In this document: positions 1 to 39,173 of the stretch, in pieces
Layout of the letters: each line of letters begins with the position of its first letter
Numbering within the stretch: the first letter of the stretch is position 1
Origin: Puffinus mauretanicus
Taxonomy: Eukaryota > Chordata > Aves > Procellariiformes > Procellariidae
DNA: 64,000 nucleotides
Assembly (NCBI GenBank): GCA_023333565.1
Contig: JAJKFH010003821.1
Coordinates: 806,001 to 870,000 of the forward strand
Direction: 5' to 3'
Program-made: the position numbers and the translations under genes
The notes under the pieces: generated by a model
What the model saw: the letters and a program-made list of their open reading frames with translations, nothing else
The model's database searches: none
Told to the model about the DNA's origin: nothing

Positions 1-3000
1 TACTGAATTTTTCACCTAAAACTTATACAGCTTCAGGGATTGATGGTCTGATAGAAAGCATTTATCTTCAGGATAACATATTTAAATTTAGTCCAGAAGG
101 TCTGAAAATTTGATCTATGAAACAATTCGGTAATCTTCCACTTTCCAAATGGTTAGAGGAACTGCGACGGCAAAGCAGTGACCCCTTGTGCTCCTCTTAA
201 TGATATAAGGCTCACATGTTTTAAAATTCACAAAAATTATTTTAAAAGTAGTAGAGCTGTACAGTGTTGTGATCCTACCTTTGACATTCCCCTGAGAAAC
301 GCTGTGATGGGCAAAGGCGTCTTTATGTGTTACACTGACAATTGCAGTGTGCTGTGTCAAAACCACCACTATCCATTGTCAAAAAGAGATGCATTTTGGG
401 CTGATGAAAGCCTTTAATGCCATCTTCTGACAACGGTTAGGAACATTCCTGTTTATTAGACTTCTGGTTTTCACGTAATTTTGAAAGCAAGTGCCTTGTA
501 TATTTATGACTTCCTGATCATTACTAGAGAGAGAACTTCCAACAAAACCACTTACTGTTTACTGGCTTGTAGCTACTTTTTTTGAGTAAATGGTCCTGAG
601 TCGAAATTTAACAAGACATAACTCGCCAAGACATTCTGATCTCTAAAGTTACATTGAGAGAAGTACCTGAGAAAAAGAGATCCGAGGAGCCTTTTTTTTT
701 TTTTCTTTTTCAAAAATGATTCTCTCTGTGCCCATTACTGAAGGATATTTAGACTGGTCCCAAGGAATATTTCCCTGAATATACCACATCTCTCTGATCA
801 CTGCAACTTAATGGTAAGTAACTGCTCTGGTAGATGTCCACAAGCAATGGCTGTAAACTCAGTGGCCAGGATACTACTAACAACAGTAGCTATGAAAGCT
901 CAGCATAGGATAACATTCCTATTGATAAGTTTACTTTAAGGTCATCTTCAGCTCCGTGAAATGGCATCCTCGGTGCAGTTAGTTAGGGAGAAAAGAAATA
1001 AAAATAATCTATCCAGCTTACAGGGAAAAAAAAGTATCATGTGGTACAAGAGTTCAACAGGAGCATAATATTCCACCCACACATCAGCTTTTTGGAAAAG
1101 TAGTATGCCTTTGAAGAAGGTCGGAGATAACTAATGTTGCCAGACTGGTTTTTGTCCTTCAGAAGAAATAGTATTCTAGTATGTGGATTCAAGAGCTATT
1201 TATATAAGAAATGCAAATAAACAGAATTTCTCTGTTCCACGGTCCTTCCCAAAATGTAGCAGTTTTATGTCCCCCTGGTTTGTCCTCCTCCACACTGAAG
1301 TGTGACTATGATTTTTTTTCACAGCAGCCTTGCACACCAAGGCCAAATTCCAGAAACAGACACCCAACTCTGCTTCCTTCCTGTTTCAGTTGTCTTTCTA
1401 CTAATCAGTTTTCAGTGTTACCTCCTCCTGATTTTTCATTTACTTCTATGTGGTGGATTAAATTGGAAAATCATTGTGTATTCCTGAACTGTCTTGTGAT
1501 ACTAACTTGAATCCTACTACAAGCTTGTTTTTAAAGCAGCCTCTCACCAACTATAAAAAAATGAATTATCTTTTTTTTTTTTTTTTAAAAAGGTGATGGA
1601 CAAATGAGATGCCTGTGTGCGTGACCTGTGTAACAGCTAGTCACTGACGTCTTCTGCAGCAGGGCATGCAAAGGCTTCTTACCATTCTTCCATGATATAC
1701 GTATTCAGGCAGTCTAGTTTCACAGAACACTGGCAAAAAGGAATCAACATTTTTCTGTCCTTGAAGAGTGGTTGATAGTGATAAATTAATGCCTGAGGTA
1801 ACAGGTGCTATGCCTTATAAATTATATCACAATAAATAATCAAAAGAGCTTATTTGGGTGTAGGGGAAATAGAATATATATGCCATATTATGTGTCTAGA
1901 ACTAGATATAGACAGACAGTGCATTCTTACCCTGTTTATATTAATACATTTACTGGAATATGCACTAGAAAGCCTATCCAGTACATAATAAGGGCATGAG
2001 CTCTCTTTGCTTTTCATTATCACGGAGGTGTTGCTTGCAGAAGAATGAGTTCTGCATACAGGATTCATTGGTTTACCTCTGGGTCATGATTTTCACCTGC
2101 AGCAGTAAAGTTTTTTCCTGTCTCTTAAATACACCTCCTTATAACAAAACAGGACTTCTAAACTGTATGAGGCTTTGAGTTAAATGGGGAGAAATTAAAC
2201 TGGCATGCCTTTTCAGCTCATCCTCCAGCCCATACTGCTGGGCATTTACGCGCGTTATCTTTTTGTTCATGGATAATGGATTAGTGATCCCAAATTTTAG
2301 AACATGAGGCAGTCAGCTGTTGTTGCTTTAGGCTGCAAAGCAGAGACCCATCCTTTCCAGCCCATCTTACCTCTGTCATTTCTTTTTATTAATGCCATCA
2401 GACCATGACCATCAGATATCAAACACTATGCAGAGGGCAGTTCCTGACTGCAACCTAAGATTAGAGAGAGTCTGCAAAGTCCAGCAAGTTTCTCTAAGGA
2501 AAAACCGGGACAATGCTGGTCAGGCTGGGAAGCTGGGATTAGGTGGGAAAGGTCTTGCAAGGTAGTAAGTATTAATCATGCCTGGGAGGAACTTTCCACA
2601 CAGTCACCCAAAAGGCTAGTGACGGAGCTGGGGATAGGTTTATCTGTAGACACACAGTTAAGTGCTCTCTGTAGTAGCGCCTGCTAATATAAAACAAAAG
2701 AAAAAAGCCCTAATGCTATTTTTACAGTGTCCATGACATGGGCTGTAGGAGTCCTTGTGGTAAAACCTTGTGTCGACCAGAGCTTTGTATGAATCTCTGA
2801 AGTCTTTTATTTTAAGTAAGCACTTCCAAGGACTTAAAGGGTCTTTTCAAATTGAAAGCTGGGTTTTATCAGAGGATAAAGAAGAACAATTATCTTTTAT
2901 GAAAAAAAAAAAAGCACATCAAAAAGGAAATAAAAGGTCTTGTTGATAATTTTCTCCCTGACCCACTCATTTCCTTAGGGGGTGGGTCTTAAATTTTATT

Positions 3001-5589
3001 CCAACTCTAATAACTTTCTGTTTGCAGCAAATTCCACGTGTCTCCTCTAACCCCCATAAACATTCATCTAATTTATGTCACAACTATTTGAGGCCTTGTC
3101 GTGTACCTGCCCCTGCCCTTACCAGTGGTCTCCTATTCCCTGCTGTGCCGGAGAGTCTCTGCTTTCTCACTTTGCCTCCCAGCCTTTCCCACCTTGCCCT
3201 CTTGAAGCCCCTCTTGCTGCTGGCGTGCTCCTTCGCTCTGAAGGAAGGCACAATTTTTCCTCTGTCCAGAGGAACAGCCTGAGACTGTTTATGGCAACCA
3301 GGACAAGGTAAAACAGTGGCCTTTCCACTCTGCTGTGAAAAGGCAGCCTTTTAAAGGAATATGATATTGTAATGTAGCTGTGATTGGTTTATTATCTTTT
3401 TTTATCGCTAGGACACACCTAGATTGTGTGGTATTTGTTGTGATGAGTAAGACAACAAACTTCCAGGGATGATCAAAGTGGATCTGTAGCTGTAAAGACA
3501 TTTTATGGGTTAGTCAGGTTAAAATCACTGTACCTGAGCACATACCTAATGTAAGTAACCATTTTTTCCCCCTGTTCAGTCTGGTCTTTCAGCATTAGGT
3601 TAAAAAGCTCAGACCAAGATAATGACTGTTTCCTAAAGAAGTGCTGTCAGGAGCTGAAAAAAATTTTTTTCTAAAAGCAAAAATATAAATTGGCTTCTCC
3701 ACACAAAAAGCAGGATTGATATTTTGCTCTGAAGAAGACAGTCTGTAGTTGATCAACTGCTTGCCAGAGAGGTAAAGAGCCACTTCTAAGCAAGGGTGGT
3801 CATGTTTTCTTCAGAGTTTGGATCATTGGAGTGAGTTTGGTTTAAGATTGTGTGGTAAGAAATGTGCTCACATTTGAGGTAAAATCACTGCCACAGGTTA
3901 AAATCTTTAACGTTCTTACATGAAAATTCGGAAACTTCTGTTTAACTTCTTGTTGCAACTTCCTTATTGTATTTAGGATAGCAGAGTCATTCATAACTTT
4001 ACTCTAACCATGTATGAGCCGAATTTGCTGTAAATACTAAGAATATTATTACACAATGCCAGAGAAATTAACTTTAAGTACACCTAAGTATTCATCTGAT
4101 CCAGTAATTCCCCAAAAGAGAATACCTATTAACATCATTTGTAATAGTTTCACATTCATCTTCATTCCACACTTGCTGGCTGCAGCTATTTCAGAGATGT
4201 TACTGAGCTGAAATACAGTCATACACCCGAAATTCGTTGGTTACTTGGTAAGATTCAACTCATCTAACCTTTGACAATTGTAGAATAAATGTTTACATCA
4301 AACCTTGTCACTCCAGGTTCTCTTTATAGTCTAGAGACACTATAGCCTATAGTTTGAGGATGCAACCCATCTTGATTATTTTAGGTGTCTGCTTTAGCGC
4401 AAGGTAAATCTCACTGCAGACACCTGTATTTGCACAGCTACACCCCACTGTGCTGGAAGCACCGCACACGAATGAAAAATTGAAAAAAAAAGGAAGGAAA
4501 AATTGAAACAAAGACAACATCCCACAGAAGCTCTCAGGTGGTTTGGTTTTTATGTTTCTGTGTTTTGTTTCATTTTTTTGCAAAATGGAAGGACATGGGT
4601 ATTTTATGCAGATCTGAGTTTGTGCTTCATCAAGTTAAACCTAAGAAGCCAAAGTTTCTCCGTTGGGTGGCTGTCCGTAAGCACATTAAAGCAGAGAATG
4701 TTCAAGCCTTTCAGACAACGACGTGTTTAGATGCAGCAACGCCTGTTGGAGCGTGCTTCACGCTAGGTTAACTCCTGCACACACAGTGCAGGGAGTGAAA
4801 AGACGGTAAAGTGAAACTCAGAACATCAGTCCCTCCCAACCATCTGGCAAACTCAAAGCTTTTGTTGCAGTTTCTGGAGCCTTTCTCTCCTTTAATCATT
4901 GACGGAACAAGAACATATTCATCATGCTGAAACCAATAAATGAATCTGAATAAAGAAAATCCCAACCTGTTTTTAAAGTAGGACAGTGTTTCTTCCATTT
5001 AGAAAATGTTTGATCTGTATGAAATACTCTGAAAGTCTTAGCTTAGTCACCAGGGTCTGGGGGAAATGCAACTTGGTGCTCTGTTTTTTGTAGAAGCTAG
5101 CAATTCTGCTGGCGGTCTCCCCAGTGCAGCCTAGGTTGAAGATAATTATCCTGTCATGCAGTGAAAGCTTCCAGTTAAGATCTCTGATAATGTGGTGTAG
5201 TACTGCTAATTTAGGAACGCAAAATGAAAACACGTTAATGAGAGAGTATTGCTACTGTGAGATTACTCATCAGTCTCACAGTCTGTACCAGCTTTCAGTA
5301 CATGTATAATAACTTCAAACAGTTTATCCAAGGAGTTGCTAGGAGTTTGGCATTTTCAAGATGAAATATTGAACCAAAACTATATTGACAAAGGACGAAC
5401 AGTTTCTGCTTCAAAAGTTTGCAAAGTGTGATGCAGAGAAGCAGTATCCTGTGCGAATGCAAAGATTCCTTCATGTATGTTACCTAGACACTCCCATACC
5501 ACAGGAATGTGCCTGCTAGCCCTTGGCTAACTCATTTAATTACAGATTTATAAGGCAATATATGATTTAATCAAAGAAATGGCTAATAC
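1..5589. other. Left flank with no recognisable gene
   Basis: AT-rich single-copy-looking sequence with short poly-T tracts (for example 1571-1586). None of the open frames (all under 100 codons) resembles a known protein or sits between credible splice sites. In mammals the neighbour downstream of EDAR is CCDC138 in the opposite orientation, so a 3' end of that gene could lie here or just beyond, but I could not recognise any of its exons. Confidence 0.5.
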
Positions 5590-7840
5590 AACTGTGTTTG
5601 ACCTCTTTCTTTTATTAGCATATTTTATGTTCATACTTTACAATATAATAAGTTATATATACAGCATTAAAAAAATTATTAAAAAGTAAGCTTTGGCAAG
5701 ATCTACAGGAATTTTTTTCATTCCTGTACATCTTTTGTGTAACAATAAAAATACTGTATACTAAATAAAATAATGTTAAATAGTCTGTGTTCACATTGGC
5801 ACCATCGATTTCAAGACCCTAACTTTTCATGGCCCAATAAACATAAAAAAGAGGATTCCTGTATCTTCTTTTAAACAAATAAATGGTGTGTACTATTAAA
5901 TGACACATGAAATATAGGAGGCAGTCCACTGAATAACACTGTAGTTACACACTGGCACAAGAAAAATAGAATCTTCCCATTTTCTTTTTTTTTCTTTCCC
6001 TTTTTTAATTCTAGTAGCAATAGTACTGAACTGCAAATTCAGGGTCTTGAAAATCTTGTTGAAGATTGATGAGTTGTCAACAGATCTAGAAATCTTATTG
6101 AAGCCTGTTGAAATCTGTATGAATTTGTCAGTGATTTCAAGACAGCAGGAATTTCACCCCTAAATTAAACATCAATTAGCTAGTTAAATGTTCAAATAAA
6201 TGCAGCTTGCTGCTTCATTAAAAGAAAAGTCAAAATTCTCATCAAATCTGGCATATGCAAATTAATGAAGTGTGTGTTACGATAGGAAAGAAAGGGTGGA
6301 AGAAGAATAATGAGAGGGATAGGTTTTACGTTGCAGTATGTACTTCCTCTGCTATACAAATCAAGTGCTGAAAAGATACTAAATATAGATGTTACAGGGT
6401 GATAGTAAATGTTCCGCAGAATTATGTTACTATCGTAGAAAAGATCTAGTTACTAAGTGATGGAATACTGGTTGTTAACTTCAGGGTAATAGTTAATATT
6501 TTTTGTTCAGTCATGCATTTTGGAATTTAAAAAGTATTGCTTTGTAACTGACACGTCTCTTAATTTAGTGGTTGCGCTTGTTGAAATCTGTCATCGCTCA
6601 TTTTAGCTATAAATTAAGCAAATAGGTTTGGTAACAGCTACTGATTTGTGGTCTGAACAAGCTTTAAAGAATTTTTAACCGTGAAAATCAGAGATTATTT
6701 AAAATGAAAATAATAAGGTCAATTTTTGTTGTACACAAACTCACAATAATGCTTTACCTTCCAGAGGAGTTGGTTTTCACCTGTGGATTCTGTGCTCACG
6801 GTCTACGTTTACAAGAGTATAACATTTAAAAACCACTTCTTCCTCTGCATTTCAAATGTCTCTAAAGAAATCTACTCTTTTTGCTCTTAGTGTCAAACGT
6901 GCACCACTGTTGTCTGAAATTCCTCTGCTTGGAGTATAATTTGATATATAGATGTCACTACTGGAAAAATACATTTTTCGTGGTAGTGGACAAGCTGGTT
7001 TCATTGCTTCTTATTTTGTAACGGCAAAGAAGAGAAGAACTTGTTGCTCTCAACTTAAAAGGAGTGACTGCCAACTTTTGCTGCCCGCTTGCTAACCAGC
7101 TTGTCCTCAGCAAGACAGCAGTTTGAATTTACAATTTCTGAAGTGTCAGTATGGAGCAAGAGTGCATTTATGTGCATTATATGTACAGCGTTTTGAAGCA
7201 CTTCAATCTGTAAATTATGTTGACTCTTTTTTCATATAGTATAGTTAGTCAGGCTGAGGACTGTATATATACACCTACGGACGTACTTCTAGATTCAACA
7301 AACCCATAGTAAGTATAGAAGATGAAACCGGTTACATATTAAATGTGTTAGAGCCGATAGAAATGCGCGTGCCTCGTGTAATAATTGATACTGTAGCTGT
7401 GGTACTGCTTTTGACTGTAACTATTAAACTGTTGAACGAAGCCCTAAGAGACAGGAATATTTTCAGAGAGCAATTCAATGGCTTTCTTGAAGGCCAGGCA
7501 GGAAGGGTATCAGCAGGGTTATCTGCACATATATTCATACACAGACTGCAAAATGGATGTTTGTGTGTCCACTTGAACAGTTATTGTCGGTAACTGTTTA
7601 ACGTGATTGTTTTGTTTAATGGCTTACATACCAAGCTTCTTGGGAGATTTCTGCTCTTGTTTTGGTAGATGTGTAACTTCACTTTTTTTAGAAGTCAAAG
7701 AGAATAGCTTCCCGTTGGTTATCGGGAGCGATTATGTAGAAGAAACATCAGTGGTCTTTTGTCCAAAGTCTTTGACGTGGTGCTTGCTGGAATCATGGTT
7801 CTTGCAGGTGATGTGGAAGCGCGGGTCCCAGGCAGGCATG
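5590..7840 (-). other. EDAR: Probable EDAR 3'UTR
   Basis: The minus strand downstream of the TGA is AT-rich, lacks convincing open frames and runs to a canonical AATAAA at 5616-5611, giving a 3'UTR of about 2.2 kb. That is similar to what I recall for mammalian EDAR mRNAs. Open frames on either strand here (for example 7332-7593) have no recognisable family or splice context. The lower boundary is inferred from the signal only. Confidence 0.55.
5611..5616 (-). terminator. Candidate EDAR polyadenylation signal AATAAA
   Basis: TTTATT on the plus strand reads AATAAA on the minus strand. Below it the minus strand continues GAAAGAGGTCAAACACAG and then a short GT-containing stretch, a plausible cleavage site 15-25 nt downstream. 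I saw no other exact AATAAA on this strand between the stop codon and this site. Confidence 0.45.
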
Positions 7841-32960
<25,120 letters not shown>

Positions 32961-34788
32961 GCTCTCTTGATATTTTACCTGAAAAGATAGAATTGGTAAT
33001 TGTTTATGAACATGAGTAAATATTTGTGTGTGTTGCCAAAATAAGAACAGAAGGGCTCATAAGCAGAACAAAAGTTACATGGGAGTGATGCCCCGAGGTC
33101 TAAACAAAGAGAGGGGGAGATGTGCACGTGCCCTCACACACACGCACACGCTACACGCCCTTACTGCACATCTCTTTCCTCTCTTTGAGAAGACCGATGG
33201 CACGAGGGAGCCCCATCTTGCAACCTTTATAAAAACCTGTCGAAGATGAGGAACCTGTTCTGAGCCTCGGCACTTCTTGGCTTGCTGAGAAATCCTCCCA
33301 CGGAGGAACCGAGAGCTACGTCTCGACCGCTGAATGAAAGAGGGACGGGGATCAGTAGCCTGGCTTGCGTCCACACCGTTTAGTGCTTGACCCCGCTAGA
33401 TCAGATTAGTCTAGGAAAGATCTAGATGGAGCAACCAAAAGCAGAGCCAGGAAGCAAACCGCCAGCAAGCAGCGTGGGCAGCCGGCACGCCGGGGCTGCA
33501 CCTTCCTCGCCGGCTTTTGCGGATCCACTGAGAAAGCCCAGAGCTGCCTTCTATAGGAAGCGTCAGCTGATTTTTGTTCTCCAAAAGCAAACTGCAGGTT
33601 TAAGAGGTTAAACTCAAGGAAGAAGCCAAACTGTGTATTTGAAGTGCTATTACAATGGTTGGGGAAAAGAAAGGCTGCAATCTCTGTTACAAACACACGT
33701 GCTAATTTATTTCATTTCTTCAAATGAATAATTTTGAGTAAGAGCTAATGTTACCTATTCATGTACTGTATTTCTTTCTGAGGGGAAAAAAGAGACAGGA
33801 AAAGGAGGCACAAATTGTTTCGTTAGCATGATACAACATATTTAGTGGTAGTGTTACAGCACATAATATGCCCTAGGGATTTTAGAGCTTCAAATTGCAA
33901 ATGTTTGAGATATACAGTTGCAACACCTTGGTCCTAGCAGATGTAAACTGCGCTTTAAATTTTCCAGGTCTCAGACACTACAAGGCTTTTAGTCTCCAAG
34001 AAGAGTACAATTACTGCTTTGTGCCACATTCGAGCATACAACCTACATGAGAGCAGCACTCTAGTATTTGAGATAGCCACTAACATTTACATTTTCAAAC
34101 ACTAAGTAGATTAAGCGAAGATTATATCACTCCACCATCAAGCTACGAACTTGCTTTATACGTTCCTTCCAGCAATTGGGCTAGCTGAGACAGGCAACTG
34201 GGTGGGTGGGTGGACAACCTGAATTATGAGTATATTCGTTTCTGCAGGAAATTGCACTTTGAAACCTAGAAACAAAAGAGAATCAGAGATAAATTGTCCT
34301 AAATCTGGAGGTAAGAGATGGAAAATAGTCATGCAATTGTATAAACTGTCAAATATTTGAGTTGGACGAAGGCTTTGGCTAAGTGCAGTTGCTTGGAAGA
34401 GTTCCAAGGATATAGTCTTAACGCATATGTCTGTTAAACTGAATCCTAGTTATAAAAGAGCTTCTTAGACTTTAAATATTAATACTATTAAGGCTGTGTC
34501 CCCACTGATACTGCAAAATGATTGTATTTATTATAAATTGGGTCTGAGACTGCTCAGGACCAAAAATTTTACTGGTAAAGCTTGAATCTGTAACTTTACA
34601 GTACGAAAAGATCTTACAGTAAAAACATGCTTCAGTTGCTTTCAAGCCACCCAGATGTTTGCTGTTTGAGGTACTTGTATGCAATCATATCCAGATTCGA
34701 AAAATGGAAATGAAAAAGCCCATTAATGTATAATACAATCTTCTCCATCCATTTGGCATTCATTTACATAAAATTGAAAGTGTCAAGT

Positions 34789-34804
34789 TATACATACATA
34801 CATA
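34789..34804 (+). repeat. (TACA)n short microsatellite
   Basis: TATACATACATACATA, about three to four units, within an AT-rich stretch. Confidence 0.8.
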
Positions 34805-35142
34805 AAATATTTTTCTGTCTCTCAATATAAATATGCATGTGGAGTTATGTTTTGTATGTAAACATTTTTCCCCCCCTGCATTCCATCATTACACGTAGCA
34901 ATATGTCAAACATATGGGAAATACTTCTTTAAGTGGCAAAAGCCAATTCAAATTGCTGAATATGGCCAGATTAGAACTCCAGGGGAGACGTCTTCCCCAA
35001 ATTGGAATACCAAAAAGGTGAATTTAATTATTCATCCCCCTATTCAAGTGTTATTGAAGTAACTGCAAGTAAACTGGCAGTGTTATTTTCTGTTGTTTTT
35101 TTTTTCCTCCTTTGGAGTTAAAAACCAAAACACTTACTTTAT

Positions 35143-35424
35143 TTTAGGACAAGAGGAAATGGCCTCAAGTTGCGCCAGAGGAGGTTTAGATTGGACATTA
35201 GGAGAAATTTTTTTACTGAAAGAGTGGTCAGGCCTTGGAACAGGCTGCCCAGGGAAGTGGTAGAGTCACCATCCCTGGAGGTATTTAAAAGACGTGTAGG
35301 TGAGGCCCTTAGGGACATGGTGTAGTGGGCATGGTGTGTTGGGTTGACGGTTGGACTCGATGATCTTAAAGGTCTTTTCCAACCTTACTGATTCTATGAT
35401 TCTATGATTCTATGATTCTATGAT
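35143..35424 (+). mobile_element. CR1 LINE, 5'-truncated 3' end
   Basis: About 280 bp matching the avian CR1 3' end. Landmarks are GGACAAGAGGAAATGGCCTC, AGTTGCGCCAGAGGAGG, GGAACAGGCTGCCCAGGG, GAGTCACCATCCCTGGAGG, GGACTCGATGATCTTAAAGG and TCTTTTCCAACCTTACTGAT. It ends in four GATTCTAT octamers. It carries only the last part of ORF2 and the 3'UTR, the usual 5'-truncated form. The sequence is fairly well preserved, so it is a moderately recent insertion. It lies antisense to EDAR about 2.2 kb upstream of exon 2. Confidence 0.95.
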
Positions 35425-38400
35425 TTTTATAACACAGGAGTGGGGAAAGGAGGTTTCTGGCAGTAGGGCCATAGGTAGCTCCTCAGCTGGGATGATACCT
35501 GACAGTATCTACCAAGACATACGAGGCTGCTCTTGGGCTTGCTGTCAATTTTCAAGCATGTTAATTTATACCTGCACTGCATTATCTGTCACGCATTAAT
35601 CCCATCCACACAACAAGGGATCTTCTAATGCTAAAATCGCTTTTGTCTCTAGCCAACATCTGTGAAGACATGCAAAGCTTGGACAATCAGCCAGCTTCTG
35701 CCAAGAAGCAGGAAAAAGAGTGGCCAGTTATTATGGCCCCTAATCATTAAAAGCAATTAGTTCTTAATGAGTTAACAGATGTTGCACCTTTCCTTTGTAT
35801 TCTGCTGTGCTTTGACTAAAGCAAATAACTCTCTCCCGGGGGATGGCAGGCAACGGCGAGCGGGGAGGAGCTGGAGGTGTAATTTTGCTGGGACCACGCG
35901 ATCGCTCCTAAGCAATTTGGGATCTCGGGCAGCTCGTCCGCCAAGCCCTCCGCAGATCCTGACTCGTGTTCTTCTTTAGGCCGTGTGGGTGTCTCCCGAG
36001 AGGAGGTGTAAAACACAGACCTGTGTCTTTGTGGATCAGGTGTGCAACATGCAGCAAGCCTCGTCATGACTAGAGGGGGTTGCTAATTACAGCCATATTT
36101 GCCCTTCGGGGCATATTCGTTAATATCTGTTAAGAACGTACACATAAGCTGACAGGAAAAGGAAGACTATTTTCCCAGTGGCAACCACAGCAAGAAATGC
36201 TAGAGACTTGTTGTCTCCGCTTCTCTCCTGTAGACTGCGAGGCACAAATTTGGCCTGGGGGAATAGGAAAAGAGATGCTTGGGACCCTATTACTCAAATA
36301 TTTCTCCTCCCAGACAAAAGGCCCTTCTATATAGTCTTTGTGGCTTCTTACCAAGAACTGGCAGATACAAATAAATTAATAAATAAATCACCAGGCAGAA
36401 AATGCTTAGTTTATGCTGTCCAAAGGAGAAAAAGCATCATTTGTGGTAGTCAGTCTTTGAATTTGATAATTTACTTAGATGATAAGGTAGCACTGCCATG
36501 GTACTTACAGTATCCATGAGTTAACGGAGTAAACATAGGGAACGTGCAAACAATAAGGCTACCCTAGCTAGCGATCTAAGCTAAAGCTTACAGCTTTTGA
36601 TGGATGATCTCAGCTGTTATTTTAATTCTGTGGCTTCAGTATTAACACAGTGCAAAAAATAATTTCCTATCATAGACTTTTTGGTTTAAAAAAAAGGTTT
36701 GAAAAAAGGAGGAAAACCAATACATGGATTGAAGTACAGAAATACATGTTTCTTAATGTTGTGGAGAGGGTTTTTTTTGGTGTCTCTGCATTTCTTTAAT
36801 TTCATCAGTGATGCAGATATACTTCAAGGACACAAAACGTGACTTTACGAGAAGGAAAGGCTGTGTCAGACAACTTCACCATTTTGATATTTCTATGCGC
36901 GTTTCTCTTCTGGGGTTTTCTAAGAAGCAGTTTGGTTAGCAGGTCTGCGGTTACAAATGTAATTCCTGAGTAGCTGGCAAATCGGTATCAATCACGAATC
37001 CACACCCAAGATCTCCACTACTAGCAACAACAGCAGCGATGGACCGCAGAATGCGAGACAGGCGGCTTCATATGAATAAATGTGGGCAGGTCATATGTAC
37101 TTTGCAGGTGCCACCAGCAAACCCAGCGCTTGCCCCGAGTTCCCGGGGTTTAGGAGAGGAACCTCGCAAACCGCCTTTTCCACAGATTATCACAGTTTTT
37201 TGCATGGGCCTAGTAGATAATCTCTGTAGGCTCCCGATGCGGCTAAATCCTTCTTAGCTGCGATAAGCGTATAATCCTCACTGCAAGGCCTCACAGGTTT
37301 CAGAGTTCAGCAGCAGAATTCAGTCTGGCTCCGGCCTCGTGAAAGAAGATGCGGTCTGAGTTTTTCTTTCAGGAGGAAAGAGGATTCCCTGAGCCCAGCA
37401 CTGAACAACAATGATGGCGGCGCAAGCTCGGGGAGAGAATAAACTTAGAGAACTATAAGCAAATGGAAACATAGAGATGATGAAGAAAACTATTTTTTTT
37501 TGTAGCCTTGGTTACAGTTTGTATTGTTGTGAAAAAATATTGCACAGAACAATTTTACATTTGTAGGACAATGTGAACTACACTGTTTTGCGTATCTGTT
37601 TTTTAACACTTTGACCTTGCAAATACACCTTAAAAATTACCTCAGAGAGAGATGTAAAAAGTGTTAAAATGATACAACTGTCTTCCTTTTAGCTGAAACA
37701 TCAAAAGGAAGTGAGAACAGCTCAAGCTACACATAAAACTTTAACTGCCCCTGTGATCTGGCGACTCCGTCAGAAAAATAATTCATTGTTCGGGCACAGA
37801 AGCAAGATTTTTCCCAGTGGGAGCTGCGTTGACAAGACGGTACATAAAAGAATCTTTAATTTGTTAATGGGGGCACCACACGCTGAGGAGGTGGGGGCAA
37901 TCAAGCCTAATGAAGAGCTATCTGTCTCTTACAGACTCGCTCATCTGGAAACTACATCTGGAAGTCCATATTCGAACCTGCTTTCTCACCTTACATAAAG
38001 ACACATGTTGGCTCTCATGTAGACGGGCCATCAGCTTTCTGAAAAGTTTTTCAGGGAAAAAAAAAAAGGCTACGATGCAGGAAAAAAGCAAGAAAGAAGG
38101 AAAGGCTCTTTTCAACACGCTTTGCATGGCTGGCATGCATTCCTGCAGAAACGGGGGCACTAACGAGGTGCGGGGGCTGAGGGGACCATGCCCAGCCCCA
38201 GGGCACCCACAGCTGGCTGGCGCCAAGCCAGCTCCCCCCTGGCCCCCTTGCCACTGGCATGGCCCCAATTCGGCTTCCCTCTAGGCTGATGTTGGTCTTA
38301 TCTGCCAGCAGCATCCCTCCAAAACCCAACCCCACTGGGCCAGGGCTGCCGGAGGAGCACGGCGGTCCCCATCCCCACCCCAAAGTCCTCCCAGGGCACA

Positions 38401-39084
38401 CGGCTCACGGGCAAACCTCCCTCCCTGCCGCCTCAGCAACCGGAGCCGCTTGGGGAGGTGAGCAGGGAATGAGTATGGGACGGCTTTTTGGGCAGGAAAA
38501 TGGTAATTCGTTGATCCTGCAACCTGCCATTGCAACGCATCCACTTCAGGGATGTTCCCGCTAGGAAGGCTGATATTTTGGTGGGGAAGTGATGCTGTAG
38601 GGAAAAGGCACTTATGACCTCCTGCCATGGAGGCTGTTGTGGTCGGTGCTGCTTTATACAAACAAGAAAATACTCATTAGGGCAAAAATGTGAGCAGGGA
38701 CTTGTACCTCCCCCAGTCAAAAGGCTGCCCTGACCCTTAGGCTAAGTCACATGATCTCTTTTGTTTTCTATAATTAAAAAAAAAAAATTAAAAAAAATCT
38801 GGGATTTGTTCTGACGCACAATTAAAAAAAATCAGAAACCTCCTATTTGTAATGGGGAAAAAAATCTTGAGTTTTTTGGCCAATCCCCATAAGGATTTTC
38901 CTCAGTGGGAGAGGCTTGCTTTCCATCTCTCTGAAAATAAAATTTTTCTAAGGTGATTTACATGAAGACTTCCCTGTTATTTTCAGCCTCTCCTAATGTC
39001 TGCTGGGAAGTGCTACAACTGACATATTATTCCTTCTGGTTTGCTTGCTTACTTGTTTGTTTTAGGAGGGCTCGGGCTTTTCCT

Positions 39085-39173
39085 TTAAGAAACGCCGCGG
39101 TGGGAGCAGCGCGCTGGAGGCACGTCAGTGCTGCGCCCCTTCCCCCCCGGAGAGCTCCTGCTCCGCTGCCCAG
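39085..39173 (+). promoter_or_regulatory. CpG-rich patch with a plus-strand splice-donor-like end
   Basis: From about 39088 the plus strand is CpG-rich (GAAACGCCGCGGTGGGAGC), includes a CRE-like CACGTCAG at 39121 and ends at CTGCCCAG followed by GTGAGC at 39174. A good acceptor (TTCTGTTTTGCAG) follows at about 39750. This could be the first exon of a plus-strand non-coding transcript antisense to EDAR, but no open frame supports a protein. Confidence 0.3.

Noticed and set aside
1..5589. Exons of CCDC138, the expected neighbour by mammalian synteny
   Set aside because: I could not recognise any of its peptide sequence in the available frames, so no call is made.
7345..7593. 82-codon plus-strand open frame with a hydrophobic stretch
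   Set aside because: It lies antisense within the EDAR 3'UTR, has an overlapping open frame on the other strand and resembles nothing known.
33123..33155. CA-rich stretch upstream of exon 2 as a functional element
   Set aside because: It is a short, interrupted CA/CG simple repeat with no other support.
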